Notes: generated by a model not told the origin, from the letters alone. A DNA stretch of 64,000 nucleotides from Candidatus Ruminococcus avistercoris (GCA_019120315.1 DWVJ01000037.1:25238-89237); one strand, 5' to 3'. Shown: positions 17,517-27,863, counted from the first letter of the stretch. Translations and numbers: made by a program.

Positions 17517-18443
17517 TTACGAAAACAGGCCGCCGAAAAACCCTTTGATACTGTTCCATAGATCAGATGCCCAGGAACCGATCCCTGCAAAAAAGCTGTC
17601 CATGTCCGCTTCGCTGATGTCAATATCCAGACCTGACAATCTGTCATAAAGTTCCTGTACCTGCTGTTTCAGCGCGCTCACATCAAGATCCAGATGGGAT
17701 ATTTTTTCCATCAGATCCACGATTTGCTGTTTATCTTCTTCCGAGAGAGAAATTTCCAATTGATTGGCCGTCTCTGTGACCTTTTCTTCAATTTCCTGCG
17801 GATCTTTAATCTCCTCGCCGACCACAATATCCTTTACGGCCCCGACCAGTTCCTCCGCTTTTTTCTGATCTCCGATCGTTTCTCCCAATTCGCTGGTCAC
17901 CACAAGCTCATTGGTAGCCGCTTCCACATTGTCCGCTTCTATGGCATCCCCTGTCATATTTTCATACGCTTCCATCGTGCCGACCAATGCCGCCGTACCG
18001 GATATGGATGTGGGGCCGGCCACTGTTACGTCCACATTTTCCACGCCGGCGGTAGCAAGAGCATTCTGATACATGCCCGTCGTACAATAAGAAATATTCT
18101 TCGTTGTCACCTTAATTCCGTTTCCCTTGCCTTTCCCCACCACTTTAACAGAGGAAAGAGCTCTGCTTCCGATCAGTTCCGCAGACAGGAAGGAATCCAG
18201 ATACTCATGCTCCATTTCATTGGATACTGTCGCTACCGTATAATCTTTCAGTTCTTCCTCCGTCACATCCAGCAGACGAAGCACTTCCGCCCGTTCGCTG
18301 TCACTTAGATCCGCGCCCAGAGCAATATATGGTTTATTCAGATCTGCTTTTGAACTGGCTGCCTGGACAAAAGCCGGTTCCCACATCATGCAGACTGCTG
18401 TCAGAACTGCAATCAGACCCGCTGCCATTTTTTTTGCCGCCAT
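17517..18443 (-). CDS. DUF1002 secreted protein
   Basis: A 308-residue protein with an N-terminal signal peptide cleaved near AFVQAAS (about 25-30) and the DUF1002 pattern: ALGADLSDSERAEVLRLL, then a Gly-rich segment VVGKGKGNGIKV, YCTTGMYQNALATAGVENVD and VTSELGETIGDQKKAEELV. The last 100 residues form amphipathic helices, with a C-terminal hydrophobic GFFGGLFS tail. Its function is unknown. The start follows AAGGAGG; it stands alone between convergent or unrelated units. Confidence 0.8.
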   Translation of the reverse strand: MAAKKMAAGLIAVLTAVCMMWEPAFVQAASSKADLNKPYIALGADLSDSERAEVLRLLDVTEEELKDYTVATVSNEMEHEYLDSFLSAELIGSRALSSVKVVGKGKGNGIKVTTKNISYCTTGMYQNALATAGVENVDVTVAGPTSISGTAALVGTMEAYENMTGDAIEADNVEAATNELVVTSELGETIGDQKKAEELVGAVKDIVVGEEIKDPQEIEEKVTETANQLEISLSEEDKQQIVDLMEKISHLDLDVSALKQQVQELYDRLSGLDIDISEADMDSFFAGIGSWASDLWNSIKGFFGGLFS

Positions 18444-18689
18444 TTAAAAACCTCCTTGCCAGTGTGTTCTTTCTTACACTATACCACAAGATGAAAAAAA
18501 CGTGTCTTAAAAAACCATAAACATATTCATAAATCTTTCTATATTTATTCATGGTTTTTTTACAAGTACAACACGGTTTTATCACATTTAACCAATATAC
18601 TATGATCATAAAATAATTCAAGGTTGCAAGGCAATTATTTTATAATTTCTTTTTCATATGTCGAGTAACATCGACTCTCCTTCCTTTAA

Positions 18690-18718
18690 AGAAAGGCGTT
18701 TCCATCAGGAAACGCCTT
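18690..18718 (-). terminator. Terminator overlapping the end of rsmA
   Basis: AGGCGTTTCC-TGAT-GGAAACGCCT followed by TTCTTT on the minus strand. The first arm is made from the last rsmA codons, and the TGA stop codon lies in the loop. Confidence 0.88.
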
Positions 18719-19586
18719 TTAGTATGTCGCTTAACGCTGCAAATTCCGCCAATACCAGCGACTCCCCCCGCACATTGGGCGCAAGATGGCAGGCCTTTAA
18801 AGCTTCCTCAATTTCCTCTCTGGAATAATGAAAGCCTTCATAATTCTTTAATCCGTTTGCCAAAGTCTTTCTGCGCTGATTAAATGATGCCCGGATAATC
18901 TGAAACATCAGTTTTTCATCCGCGGCTTTCACCGGCGGCTGACGATGGGTCGTCAGCCGAATCACCGCACTTCCCACATTCGGCCTTGGCATAAAGCAGT
19001 TTGGCGGCACATTGGCTACAATGTAAGGCTCTGCGTAATACTGCACTGCCAGGGAAAGAGCCCCATAATCTTTGGTGCCCGGGCCGGCCTGCATCCTGGC
19101 CGCCACCTCCTTTTGAACCATAACGGTAATGGATTCCACCGGAACATGTTTTTCAAAAAGACCCATGATAATCGGCGTTGTAATATAATAAGGCAAATTG
19201 GCAACAATCTTGATCGGTTTCCCCTGATTTTTTTCTTCCGCCAGTTTCCTCAGATCCAATTTAAGAATATCTTCGTTGATTACCGTTACATTATCATACG
19301 CCTGAAGCGTATCTTCCAGAATGGGAATCAGCGCCGAATCTATCTCGACAGCGCAAACTTCTCTGGCCGCATAAGCCAGGTACTGCGTCATGGTGCCGAT
19401 TCCAGGCCCGATCTCCAGCACAAAATCTTCTTTCGTCACTTCAGCCGCCGCAATAATTTTATCCAGCACGTGAGTATCTATCAGAAAATTCTGTCCAAAC
19501 TTCTTCTGAAATATAAATTGATACTTTTTTAATACGGCTATCGTTTCCTGTGGATTGCCCAGATAAGGCTTCTGCTTTTCGTTCAT
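18705..19586 (-). CDS. rsmA: 16S rRNA dimethyladenosine transferase
   Basis: A 293-residue SAM-dependent enzyme that dimethylates the two adjacent adenosines near the 3' end of 16S rRNA, a late step of 30S assembly. Present are KKFGQNFLID, SAM motif I LEIGPGIGTMTQYLA, the acidic EIDSALIPIL motif and catalytic NLPYYITTPI, followed by FMPRPNVGSAV. The start at 19586 follows AGGAGAGAT; the longer frame runs into the upstream terminator. The 3' end folds into its own terminator. Confidence 0.96.
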   Translation of the reverse strand: MNEKQKPYLGNPQETIAVLKKYQFIFQKKFGQNFLIDTHVLDKIIAAAEVTKEDFVLEIGPGIGTMTQYLAYAAREVCAVEIDSALIPILEDTLQAYDNVTVINEDILKLDLRKLAEEKNQGKPIKIVANLPYYITTPIIMGLFEKHVPVESITVMVQKEVAARMQAGPGTKDYGALSLAVQYYAEPYIVANVPPNCFMPRPNVGSAVIRLTTHRQPPVKAADEKLMFQIIRASFNQRRKTLANGLKNYEGFHYSREEIEEALKACHLAPNVRGESLVLAEFAALSDILKGVS

Positions 19587-19603
19587 ATCTCTCCTGTTCT
19601 GTG

Positions 19604-19646
19604 ATAAAAGAAGCTGCCGCAGAATCATTCCTGCCGCAGCCGTCTT
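19604..19646 (-). terminator. Terminator of the TPR/P-loop protein gene
   Basis: GCTGCGGCAG and CTGCGGCAGC pair with one mismatch around GAATGATT on the minus strand, followed by TTCTTTTATC, just before the rsmA Shine-Dalgarno site. Confidence 0.75.
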
Positions 19647-19658
19647 TTGAAGCGCTTA

Positions 19659-22094
19659 TTAAAAGTTAAAATCTTTTTCAAAAATGATAATACGACCGTC
19701 CCTGTCCAGTCTCTTTCCGGAAACCTTCTTTCCCAGTTTTCCTCTGTGAACCTTCAAAATCGCCTTGTCGACCAGCTCTTTCACAGAAGCAACCGTCATA
19801 GGCCTCTCCTCTGTCTGCTGCTCTCCGATTCTGGTATAAAGCGCCAGGATCCCCAGTTCATCGATCTTATATCCGGATTCCCTTGCATAAGTCCTGGCAA
19901 AAGTCACCAGTTCATCATTGGTAAACACCGGAATCGTAATTACCGTCGTAAACTTTCTGGCAAACTCCGGATAGTCGGAAAGCAGTTTGCGCATACTCTT
20001 CTTCTCGTCTTCCATGATAAGAATCAGACTGTCTGTCCGAAACTCCAGCGCTTTGGACAGTTTTTCCACCGTCTCGGAAGTCATCTCGCCGGCTTTTTCA
20101 ATTAACAGGAAGCCGCCCGCCAGTTTATTCACCACTTCTGCCGGATCCTTCGTATTCAGCGCCGCTCCGGTAAGTCTGGCCTCCTTGGTTGCTTTCAGAC
20201 CCAGATCACAGCAAATCGCCCGAACCAGGTTGTCCGTCAGTGTGGTCTTTCCGCATCCTTCGCTTCCCATAACGGCAATATTGCCGCCTCTGGATGTCCT
20301 GTCCGCTGCATTTTCATAAACGCCATTGAGAGCGTCCAATATCTGCTGATCCATACCCGGCACTTTTGCAAAATAGCTGAACAGATTTTTCTGCTCATCG
20401 GTGAGTTTGTCCGAACGCGTATCGTTCAGAATACGAGTACGCCGCTCCTCCGGAGTTTCTTCCGCCAGGATTCTCTCCTCGATGGACAGTTCTTCCTTGG
20501 CTTTCTCTTCCGATCCGGCTGTCTCCTCCGCCTGAGCCGTCGTCTCCAGCTCTGTGACTTGCTCCGGTTCCACTGTTACTTCCGGTTCTGCTGTTACTTC
20601 CGGTTCCGCGGATTGCTCCGGCTCTGCTGTTGCTTCTGGTTCCGGTTTGAAATCTTCAATCTCCTCCGGTTGAAAAATCTGCGTATCTCCGCTGGAAGTC
20701 TCTTCCTTTGGCTCCTCCTTGGTTTCCTCCAAGGCCATGGCGATGATACTTTCTTCCAGTCCTTCGATACTCAGACCATCTTCCTTGTTTTCCGAAGTCT
20801 CTTCCTCTGGGGGTTCTTCCTGTGGTTTCTCCCCGCTGTCCGGCTCCTTATCGTCTCCGAATATGTCTTCTGTCAGAATTTTCTCAATCTGTTTTTCTTT
20901 CCCTATGTAATTACCGGAAGAAATCTGCTGTGCCAGACGGTTTGCCGTCTCCTCCAGCAGTTTTTGGATCATATCTTCTGTGCTTTTTCCAGCCGAATCC
21001 GTCTGCTTTTCTTCTTCCGGCTCCGCTTCCTGCACTGGCGTCTCTATGGTCTCCTGCGCTTCCTGTGTCTGCGCTTTCTCTTCTTTTTTATCCGGCTCCT
21101 GGATGGGCGCTACCGTCGTCTCGCTCAGATTTTCCGGTTCCAGTTCCTTCACAGACTGAGGATCTATCGCATCGTATGAGGAAGTCAGGTCATCCTCTTT
21201 CGACTGAAATTCCTGTTTTATTTCTTCTTTTCCTTTATAAATACCAGAAAGCACATCCTTCAGACTGGACGCCAGTTTCTCTTTCAGCTTTTCCGGTTCG
21301 ATGACAAAGGGTTTTGCTTCAGGCTTATCCAGCGTGACAGCTGCCTCCACAGCCGCTTCTTCCGCTTTCTTTGCCCCCAGCGCCGCCTCTTCTCTTGCTT
21401 CATCCAGCTTTTCCAGAACCGCTTCTGTCTGCTGCTGCAGCGCATCTTTCTTCTCCTGCAGCTCTGTGGTAATCTCTTCGTCTTTGTTTCTGTTATCGTA
21501 CTTTTCCTGCTGTGACGGAGTCAGCGGCTGATACTTCATCTTCAGTTCCATGGCCTTCGTCACATAGACGCCTTCGCTGAACCACAGAATCAGATCGTCA
21601 CATTCTTCAATACATTTTTCCTTCATTCCGGCTTTGGAATAAAGACAGGCCAGCTCATAGGACCATCTTTCTGTAAATTCTTTGTTTTTATACTCTTCCA
21701 GAATGGCGATCTGATCTTCAACGGGAGATTTCTTTGCCTTGTATATTTTATATTTTAAAATATATTTGGAATTATCCCCGGGGGCGTTCTGTGCATACTC
21801 CGTATAGTATTCCACGGCATCGTCCACATCGCCCATTTTCAGAGATATTTCCACCAGACGGTATAAAATGACTTTTCCTATGGAGGAACGTTTATATGCC
21901 AGAAGCAAAATTTTCTTGCTGTCCTCCAGCATGTCATTCACTTCATAAATATCAGCAACCATGCAGAGCGTGCGGACACTTTTTACCCGACGCCAGTCGA
22001 TCGTTTCCACGATCTCCAGCGCCCCCTCATAATCCTCTTTTTCCACCAGTGTTGTAATCTGGTCCAGTTTAATTTGATATTCTGATTTATCCAA
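19659..22094 (-). CDS. Large TPR-like and P-loop protein with acidic linker
   Basis: An 811-residue protein of no assigned function. Residues 1-190 are helical repeats of TPR type, 200-260 a charged coiled coil (QEKKDALQQQTEAVLEKLDE), and 300-575 a low-complexity Glu/Pro/Thr-rich linker with EPEVTAEPE-like repeats. The last 240 residues form an ATPase domain with Walker A GSEGCGKTTL near 610 and LILIMEDE near 690 in place of a clear Walker B, resembling AAA proteins of the CbxX group. The start is TTG at 22094 (LDKSEYQIKLDQ) behind AGAGGTG; the upstream ATG frame lacks a ribosome-binding site. Confidence 0.75.
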   Translation of the reverse strand: MDKSEYQIKLDQITTLVEKEDYEGALEIVETIDWRRVKSVRTLCMVADIYEVNDMLEDSKKILLLAYKRSSIGKVILYRLVEISLKMGDVDDAVEYYTEYAQNAPGDNSKYILKYKIYKAKKSPVEDQIAILEEYKNKEFTERWSYELACLYSKAGMKEKCIEECDDLILWFSEGVYVTKAMELKMKYQPLTPSQQEKYDNRNKDEEITTELQEKKDALQQQTEAVLEKLDEAREEAALGAKKAEEAAVEAAVTLDKPEAKPFVIEPEKLKEKLASSLKDVLSGIYKGKEEIKQEFQSKEDDLTSSYDAIDPQSVKELEPENLSETTVAPIQEPDKKEEKAQTQEAQETIETPVQEAEPEEEKQTDSAGKSTEDMIQKLLEETANRLAQQISSGNYIGKEKQIEKILTEDIFGDDKEPDSGEKPQEEPPEEETSENKEDGLSIEGLEESIIAMALEETKEEPKEETSSGDTQIFQPEEIEDFKPEPEATAEPEQSAEPEVTAEPEVTVEPEQVTELETTAQAEETAGSEEKAKEELSIEERILAEETPEERRTRILNDTRSDKLTDEQKNLFSYFAKVPGMDQQILDALNGVYENAADRTSRGGNIAVMGSEGCGKTTLTDNLVRAICCDLGLKATKEARLTGAALNTKDPAEVVNKLAGGFLLIEKAGEMTSETVEKLSKALEFRTDSLILIMEDEKKSMRKLLSDYPEFARKFTTVITIPVFTNDELVTFARTYARESGYKIDELGILALYTRIGEQQTEERPMTVASVKELVDKAILKVHRGKLGKKVSGKRLDRDGRIIIFEKDFNF

Positions 22095-22167
22095 CGCATT
22101 CACCTCTGGTTTAATTCTCTGCTCCAAGTGTATCATACACTAAATACGATGTCAAAGCAAAACAGCG

Positions 22168-22204
22168 GAAAAAGACCGCTGCAGCAGCTCTTCCTGCAGC
22201 GGTC
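22168..22204 (-). terminator. Terminator of glgP
   Basis: A perfect 11-bp stem GACCGCTGCAG / CTGCAGCGGTC around a 9-base loop, followed by TTTTTCC on the minus strand, ten bases after the glgP stop. Confidence 0.92.
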
Positions 22205-22213
22205 CAGTCATAC

Positions 22214-24670
22214 TTATTTTACAGTAATTTTATCCAGATGCCAGATGTCATCCACATACTGCTGAATCGTTCTGTCAGAGGTAAATTTACCGGAGCAGGC
22301 CACATTCAGCATAGCCATTCTCGCCCAGCGTTTTTCATCCCGGTATGCTTCCTCCACGCGGCTCTGTGCCTCGGCGTAAGATTTGAAATCTGCCAGAATG
22401 AAATACATATCCGCACGATCGCTGCTCTTGGTATTCAGCAAGGAATCATAGATATCACGGAACAATTCTGTGTCGCAGGAGAAGGTACCGTTGATCAGAC
22501 TCATCAGCACCTGACGGATTTCCTGATCGGTATTGAAATAATATGTGGGATCATATCCGCCGTTATTCTCATAATTAATAACCTCATCTGCAGATAAGCC
22601 GAAGATGAAGGCGTTCTCCTCACCCACTTCTTCTACGATCTCCACATTGGCCCCGTCCATAGTGCCAAGGGTGGGCGCACCGTTGAGCATAAATTTCATA
22701 TTTCCGGTACCGGAAGCTTCCTTGCTGGCCGTGGAAATCTGCTCGGAGACATCCGCAGCGGCAAAAATCAGCTCAGCGTTGCTGACACGATAGTCTTCAA
22801 TGAAAACGACTTTCAGCTTTCCATTGATGGAAGCATCGTTGTTCACCACATCTGCCACAGAGTTGATCAGCTTGATGGTCAGTTTCGCCCGGCGGTAACC
22901 GGCTGCCGCTTTTGCTCCAAAGATAAAGGTACGGGGATAGAAATCCATCTCCGGATGTTCCTTGATCTTATGATACAGATGAATCACATGCAGGATGTTC
23001 ATCAGCTGACGTTTATACTCGTGAAGCCTTTTTACCTGTACATCGAAAATAGATCTGGGATCTACTTCGATTCCATTATGCTCCAGAATGTATTTTGCCA
23101 GACGAACTTTGTTCTGATATTTGATATTCATGAACTCTGCCTGTGCTTTTTCATCATCCACATACACCTTCAGCTTGCTGATCTGGGGCAGATCAGTGAT
23201 CCACTCATCACCGATGTGTTTCGTTACCCAGTCTGCCAGCAGCGGGTTTCCATGAAGCAGGAATCTTCTCTGGGTGATACCGTTGGTCTTATTATTGAAT
23301 TTCTCCGGCATCATCTCATAGAAATCCTTCAGTTCCTGTTTTTCTAGAATCTCTGTGTGAAGTCTGGCCACACCGTTGACAGAATAGCCGCCCACGATGG
23401 CCATGTGTGCCATTTTCACCTGGCCGTCATAGATGATCGCCATTTTCTTTACTTTTTCCTGATTTCCCGGATATTTCTGCTGAATCTCAATCAGGAAACG
23501 GCGGTTGATCTCTTCGATGATCTGATAAATTCTGGGAAGCAGTCTGGAAAAGAGCTCGATGGGCCATTTTTCCAGTGCTTCAGACATAATCGTATGGTTG
23601 GTATAAGCACAGGTCTTTGTGGTGATCTCCCATGCTTCCTCCCAGGTGAGGCCCTCCTCATCCAGAAGGATACGCATCAGTTCCGCTACCGTTACAGTGG
23701 GATGGGTATCATTCAGCTGGAAGGTTACTTTCTCATACAGTTTGTGAATATCACTGTGGGATTTCTTATATTTTGCTACAGCTGCCTGGACGCTGGCTGA
23801 TACGAAGAAGTACTGCTGTTTCAAACGCAGTTCCTTGCCGGCGTAATGATTGTCGTTGGGGTAAAGAACCTCCACGATATTTTTTGCCAGATTCTGCTGC
23901 TCCACCGCTTTTTTGTAATCGCCTTTGTCAAAAGAATCCAGTTTAAAACTGTCGATAGCTTCGGCATCCCAGATACGAAGCGTATTAACCACATTGTTAT
24001 TATAGCCTACGATGGGCATATCATAGGGAATCGCCCGTACCGACTGATATCCTTCCTGAATGAAATGAGTTCTTCCTGTCGCATGATCGTATTCTGCACG
24101 GACGTAACCGCCGAATTTTACTTCTTTGGCATACTCCGGACGGCGAAGTTCAAAGGGATTGCCGTCTTTGAGCCAGTTATCCGGTACTTCCACCTGGAAT
24201 CCGTCCCGAATTTCCTGTTTGAACATACCGTAACGATAACGGATACCGCATCCGTACGCACAGTATCCCAGCGTAGCCAGAGAATCCAGGAAACAGGCTG
24301 CCAGTCTTCCCAGACCTCCGTTTCCAAGGGCGGCATCCGGTTCCTGATCTTCGATCACATTCAAATCGAATCCCAGTTCATCCAGCGCTTCCTTTACCTC
24401 CTGATAAGCTGTAAGGTTAATCAGGTTATTTCCAAGAGCTCTTCCCATCAGAAACTCCATGGACATATAATAAACCGTTTTCGGATCTTCCTTTTTGAAA
24501 ACCTCCTGACTTTTCAGCCAGTTATCAATAATCACATCCTTTACCGCATACGATACTGCCTGGAACACCTGCTGAGGCGTCGCCTCAGCAAGGGTCTTGC
24601 GGTAAAGCGTTTTTACATTGTTTCTGACCTCGTTTTTAAAATGCTCTTTTTCAAATAACTTATTCTGCAT
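22214..24670 (-). CDS. glgP: Glycogen/starch phosphorylase
   Basis: An 818-residue GT35 phosphorylase that releases glucose-1-phosphate from alpha-1,4-glucans. Seen are YMSMEFLMGRALGNNL near 75-90, LGNGGLGRLAACFLDSLA near 115-132, NDTHPTV near 318 and the pyridoxal-phosphate lysine motif EASGTGNMKFMLNG near 655. Length and motifs are normal. AAAAGGAGG precedes the start, 28 bases after the ileS stop, so read-through from ileS is possible. Confidence 0.97.
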   Translation of the reverse strand: MQNKLFEKEHFKNEVRNNVKTLYRKTLAEATPQQVFQAVSYAVKDVIIDNWLKSQEVFKKEDPKTVYYMSMEFLMGRALGNNLINLTAYQEVKEALDELGFDLNVIEDQEPDAALGNGGLGRLAACFLDSLATLGYCAYGCGIRYRYGMFKQEIRDGFQVEVPDNWLKDGNPFELRRPEYAKEVKFGGYVRAEYDHATGRTHFIQEGYQSVRAIPYDMPIVGYNNNVVNTLRIWDAEAIDSFKLDSFDKGDYKKAVEQQNLAKNIVEVLYPNDNHYAGKELRLKQQYFFVSASVQAAVAKYKKSHSDIHKLYEKVTFQLNDTHPTVTVAELMRILLDEEGLTWEEAWEITTKTCAYTNHTIMSEALEKWPIELFSRLLPRIYQIIEEINRRFLIEIQQKYPGNQEKVKKMAIIYDGQVKMAHMAIVGGYSVNGVARLHTEILEKQELKDFYEMMPEKFNNKTNGITQRRFLLHGNPLLADWVTKHIGDEWITDLPQISKLKVYVDDEKAQAEFMNIKYQNKVRLAKYILEHNGIEVDPRSIFDVQVKRLHEYKRQLMNILHVIHLYHKIKEHPEMDFYPRTFIFGAKAAAGYRRAKLTIKLINSVADVVNNDASINGKLKVVFIEDYRVSNAELIFAAADVSEQISTASKEASGTGNMKFMLNGAPTLGTMDGANVEIVEEVGEENAFIFGLSADEVINYENNGGYDPTYYFNTDQEIRQVLMSLINGTFSCDTELFRDIYDSLLNTKSSDRADMYFILADFKSYAEAQSRVEEAYRDEKRWARMAMLNVACSGKFTSDRTIQQYVDDIWHLDKITVK

Positions 24671-24698
24671 GGAATCCTCCTTTTACCACTGTGGGTTT

Positions 24699-27600
24699 TC
24701 ACCCTTCGTTCTTTTCCACCGCCAGCGTTACTTTCTCGGAATTAATATTCCACTCTTTTTCATAACCTTTTGTCATGTCATAAGAAACATCCACTGCCAG
24801 TACCTCTGATTGTATTTCGGATTCGTGTACTCTCATAATGCCTTCAATTACCTGATTACCCGTCGTATACACATGAATCTTATCCGTCACTTCAAATCCG
24901 GCTTCTTTACGCATGGTCTGAATCTTGCTGATAATCTCCCGGACAAAACCTTCCTCTTTCAGTTCCGGAGTCAGATTGGTATCCAAAACAACTGTAACAT
25001 CGTTATCAGATTCTGAGACATAGCGCTCCATCTGAGCTGTGTCAATGAGCAAATCTCCTTCTAATAGTACAACTTCCTCACCATTAATGTCAAGTTTCAG
25101 CTCTTTCGATGACCGAAGTTCCTGCATCGCCTGATTTCCATCCAGTTTGGAGAGCGCTGTCCGGATGCCGTTCAGCAGTTTTCCGTATTTCGGTCCGACG
25201 GTTTTCAGCTGCGGTTTGAACGTATAAGTGATGAAATTATCCAGGGCATCCACAAATTCCATCTGTTTGACATTTAATTCTTCTTCTATAATATTCCGGT
25301 AAAGTTCCGGAAGTGCAGCCGGAGCTTTCACGTACATATTTCCCAAAGGCTGGCGGTTCTTCAGATTGGCCGCGTTTCTGCAGGCTCTTCCCAAAACCAC
25401 GATTTTCAGCAGTTCTTTCATATTTGCTTCCAGTTCCGGATCAATCCATTCCTCGCAGACCTTCGGATAATCACACAGATGAATACTTTCCGGTGCGGAC
25501 GCATCCACACTGCGCACCAGATTCTGATAAATTTCCTCCGTCATGAAAGGAATCAGCGGCGCGGCTGCCTTGGAGATAGTTACCAGCGCGGTATAAAGCG
25601 TCATATATGCATTGATTTTATCCTGAGGCATGTCTTTTGCCCAGAATCTTTCCCTGCTTCTTCTGACATACCAGTTGCTCATGTCATCCACAAACTCCTG
25701 CAGCGCTCTTGCGCTTTCCGGGATCCGGTAATTCGCCAGATGATTATCCACTGCCTTTACCGTAGAATTCAAACGGGACAAAAGCCATTTATCCATCACG
25801 GAAAGTTTATCGTATTCCAGTTCATAATCCATGGGATTAAACTGATCGATTTCCGCGTACAGCACATAAAACGCGTAAGTATTCCACAAAGTTCCCAGGA
25901 ATTTCCTCTGGCCTTCCGTCACCGCTTTTTCATGGAACCGGTTGGGCAGCCAGGGCGCGCTGTTGATATAGAAATACCAGCGGATCGCGTCTGCGCCGTA
26001 CTGTTTCAACGCATCAAAGGGATTCACAGCGTTGCCCTTTGATTTACTCATCTTCTGGCCGTTTTCGTCCTGGACATGACCCAGCACGATGACGTTCTCG
26101 TAAGGCGCCCGGTTGAAAATCAGTGTAGAGATCGCCAGCAGCGAGTAAAACCAGCCTCTCGTCTGATCCACCGCCTCGGAAATAAACTGAGCCGGGAACT
26201 GTTCCTTGAACAGGTTCTCATTTTCAAAGGGATAATGATGCTGTGCAAAAGGCATGGCTCCGGAATCGAACCAGCAGTCGATCACCTCCGGTACCCGGTG
26301 CATCTCTTTGCCGCAGACGGGACACTTGATCGTCACGGCGTCGATATAAGGCCGGTGCAGTTCGATCTCATCGGGACAGTTGTCCGACAGCTCTTTTAAC
26401 TCCGCAATACTGCCGATGGAATGCATATGGCCGCATTCACACTGCCAGATATTCAGAGGAGTTCCCCAGTAACGGTTGCGGCTGATACCCCAGTCCTGCA
26501 CATTTTCCAGCCAGTCTCCGAAACGGCCTTTTCCAATGCTCTCCGGAATCCAGTTGATGGTATTATTATTCCGGATCAGATCTTCTTTCACCGCTGTCAT
26601 TTTTATAAACCATGACTCCCGCGCATAGTAAATCAGCGGCGTGCCGCATCTCCAGCAGTGGGGATAACTGTGCTCGAATTTCGGCGCGTCGAAAAGAAGT
26701 CCTCTTTTTTCCAGATCCTTCAGGATCGGTTTATCCGCGTCTTTACAGAAAGTTCCGGCCCAGGGCGTCTCCTTTGTCATCTCGCCCTTTTCATCTACCA
26801 GCTGTACAAAAGGCAGACCGTAATGTCTTCCCACATTGGAGTCGTCCTCACCGAATGCCGGCGCGATGTGTACCACGCCGGTACCGTCCGTCAGCGTGAC
26901 ATAGGAGTCGCAGGTTACATAATATGCTTTTTCCTTTGGACTTACAAAGGGGAACAGCGGTTCATACTCTTTATACTCCAGATCCTTCCCCACATAAGTT
27001 TCCAGTACTTCATAGGCCGGCTGATCCTCTGCGGCAAGCTTGCCCAGCACTGTATCCAGCAGAGCCTGGGCCATATAATAGGTATATCCGTCCGCCGCTT
27101 TCACTTTCACATAAGCTTCCGCCGGATTTACACAAAGCGCCACGTTGGAAGGAAGCGTCCAGGGCGTAGTGGTCCACGCCAGGATATACGCATCCTCATC
27201 TTTTACCTTAAAACGGACAACGGCAGAACGTTCTTTGACGTCCTTATATCCCTGAGCCACCTCATGGCTGGACAGCGGAGTACCGCATCTGGGACAGTAG
27301 GGTACGATTTTATATCCTTTATATAAGAGACCTTTTTCCCAGATCTTTTTCAGCGCCCACCATTCAGATTCGATAAAATCATTGTCGTAAGTGACATAAG
27401 GGTGATCCATATCTGCCCAGAATCCTACCATCTGGGAAAATTCTTCCCACATCCCCTTATATTTCCACACACTCTCTTTACAATGCTTGATAAAAGGCTC
27501 CAGACCGTATTCTTCTATCTGCTCTTTTCCATCCAGTCCCAGTTTCTTTTCCACTTCCAGTTCCACCGGAAGGCCATGGGTATCCCATCCTGCCTTACGG

Positions 27601-27839
27601 GGTACCATATAGCCCTTCATGGTACGATAGCGGGGGATCATATCTTTGATTACACGGGTCAGCACATGGCCGATATGGGGCTGTCCGTTGGCTGTCGGCG
27701 GGCCGTCGTAGAAGGTATAAGTCGGCCCTTCTTTCCGGTTTTCCATACTTTTTTCAAAAATATGGTTTTCTTTCCAGAATTCATTTACTTCATTTTCCCT
27801 GTCCACAAATTTCAAGTCGGTTGATACTTTTTTATACAT
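24699..27839 (-). CDS. ileS: Isoleucyl-tRNA synthetase
   Basis: A 1046-residue class I synthetase of the long bacterial/eukaryote-like IleS type. HIGH is seen as PHIGHV near residue 57, the editing domain follows (LAWTTTPWTLPSNVALC), the KMSKS loop is DENGQKMSKSKGN near 600, and a long C-terminal part with anticodon-binding and DUF5915-like regions ends the protein. The start at 27839 follows AGGAGG; the longer frame lies in the T-box terminator. Expression is controlled by an Ile-specific T-box leader. Confidence 0.97.
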   Translation of the reverse strand: MYKKVSTDLKFVDRENEVNEFWKENHIFEKSMENRKEGPTYTFYDGPPTANGQPHIGHVLTRVIKDMIPRYRTMKGYMVPRKAGWDTHGLPVELEVEKKLGLDGKEQIEEYGLEPFIKHCKESVWKYKGMWEEFSQMVGFWADMDHPYVTYDNDFIESEWWALKKIWEKGLLYKGYKIVPYCPRCGTPLSSHEVAQGYKDVKERSAVVRFKVKDEDAYILAWTTTPWTLPSNVALCVNPAEAYVKVKAADGYTYYMAQALLDTVLGKLAAEDQPAYEVLETYVGKDLEYKEYEPLFPFVSPKEKAYYVTCDSYVTLTDGTGVVHIAPAFGEDDSNVGRHYGLPFVQLVDEKGEMTKETPWAGTFCKDADKPILKDLEKRGLLFDAPKFEHSYPHCWRCGTPLIYYARESWFIKMTAVKEDLIRNNNTINWIPESIGKGRFGDWLENVQDWGISRNRYWGTPLNIWQCECGHMHSIGSIAELKELSDNCPDEIELHRPYIDAVTIKCPVCGKEMHRVPEVIDCWFDSGAMPFAQHHYPFENENLFKEQFPAQFISEAVDQTRGWFYSLLAISTLIFNRAPYENVIVLGHVQDENGQKMSKSKGNAVNPFDALKQYGADAIRWYFYINSAPWLPNRFHEKAVTEGQRKFLGTLWNTYAFYVLYAEIDQFNPMDYELEYDKLSVMDKWLLSRLNSTVKAVDNHLANYRIPESARALQEFVDDMSNWYVRRSRERFWAKDMPQDKINAYMTLYTALVTISKAAAPLIPFMTEEIYQNLVRSVDASAPESIHLCDYPKVCEEWIDPELEANMKELLKIVVLGRACRNAANLKNRQPLGNMYVKAPAALPELYRNIIEEELNVKQMEFVDALDNFITYTFKPQLKTVGPKYGKLLNGIRTALSKLDGNQAMQELRSSKELKLDINGEEVVLLEGDLLIDTAQMERYVSESDNDVTVVLDTNLTPELKEEGFVREIISKIQTMRKEAGFEVTDKIHVYTTGNQVIEGIMRVHESEIQSEVLAVDVSYDMTKGYEKEWNINSEKVTLAVEKNEG

Positions 27840-27863
27840 GCTTTTTCCTCCTGCACTATTGGA

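Noticed and set aside
20520..20680. Short tandem repeat array as CRISPR or VNTR
   Set aside because: The repeats are in-frame Glu/Pro/Thr codons of one protein, irregular, without spacers.
20559..21531. Phe/Leu/Ser-rich plus-strand frames
   Set aside because: They mirror the Glu-rich repeats of the TPR/P-loop protein on the other strand.
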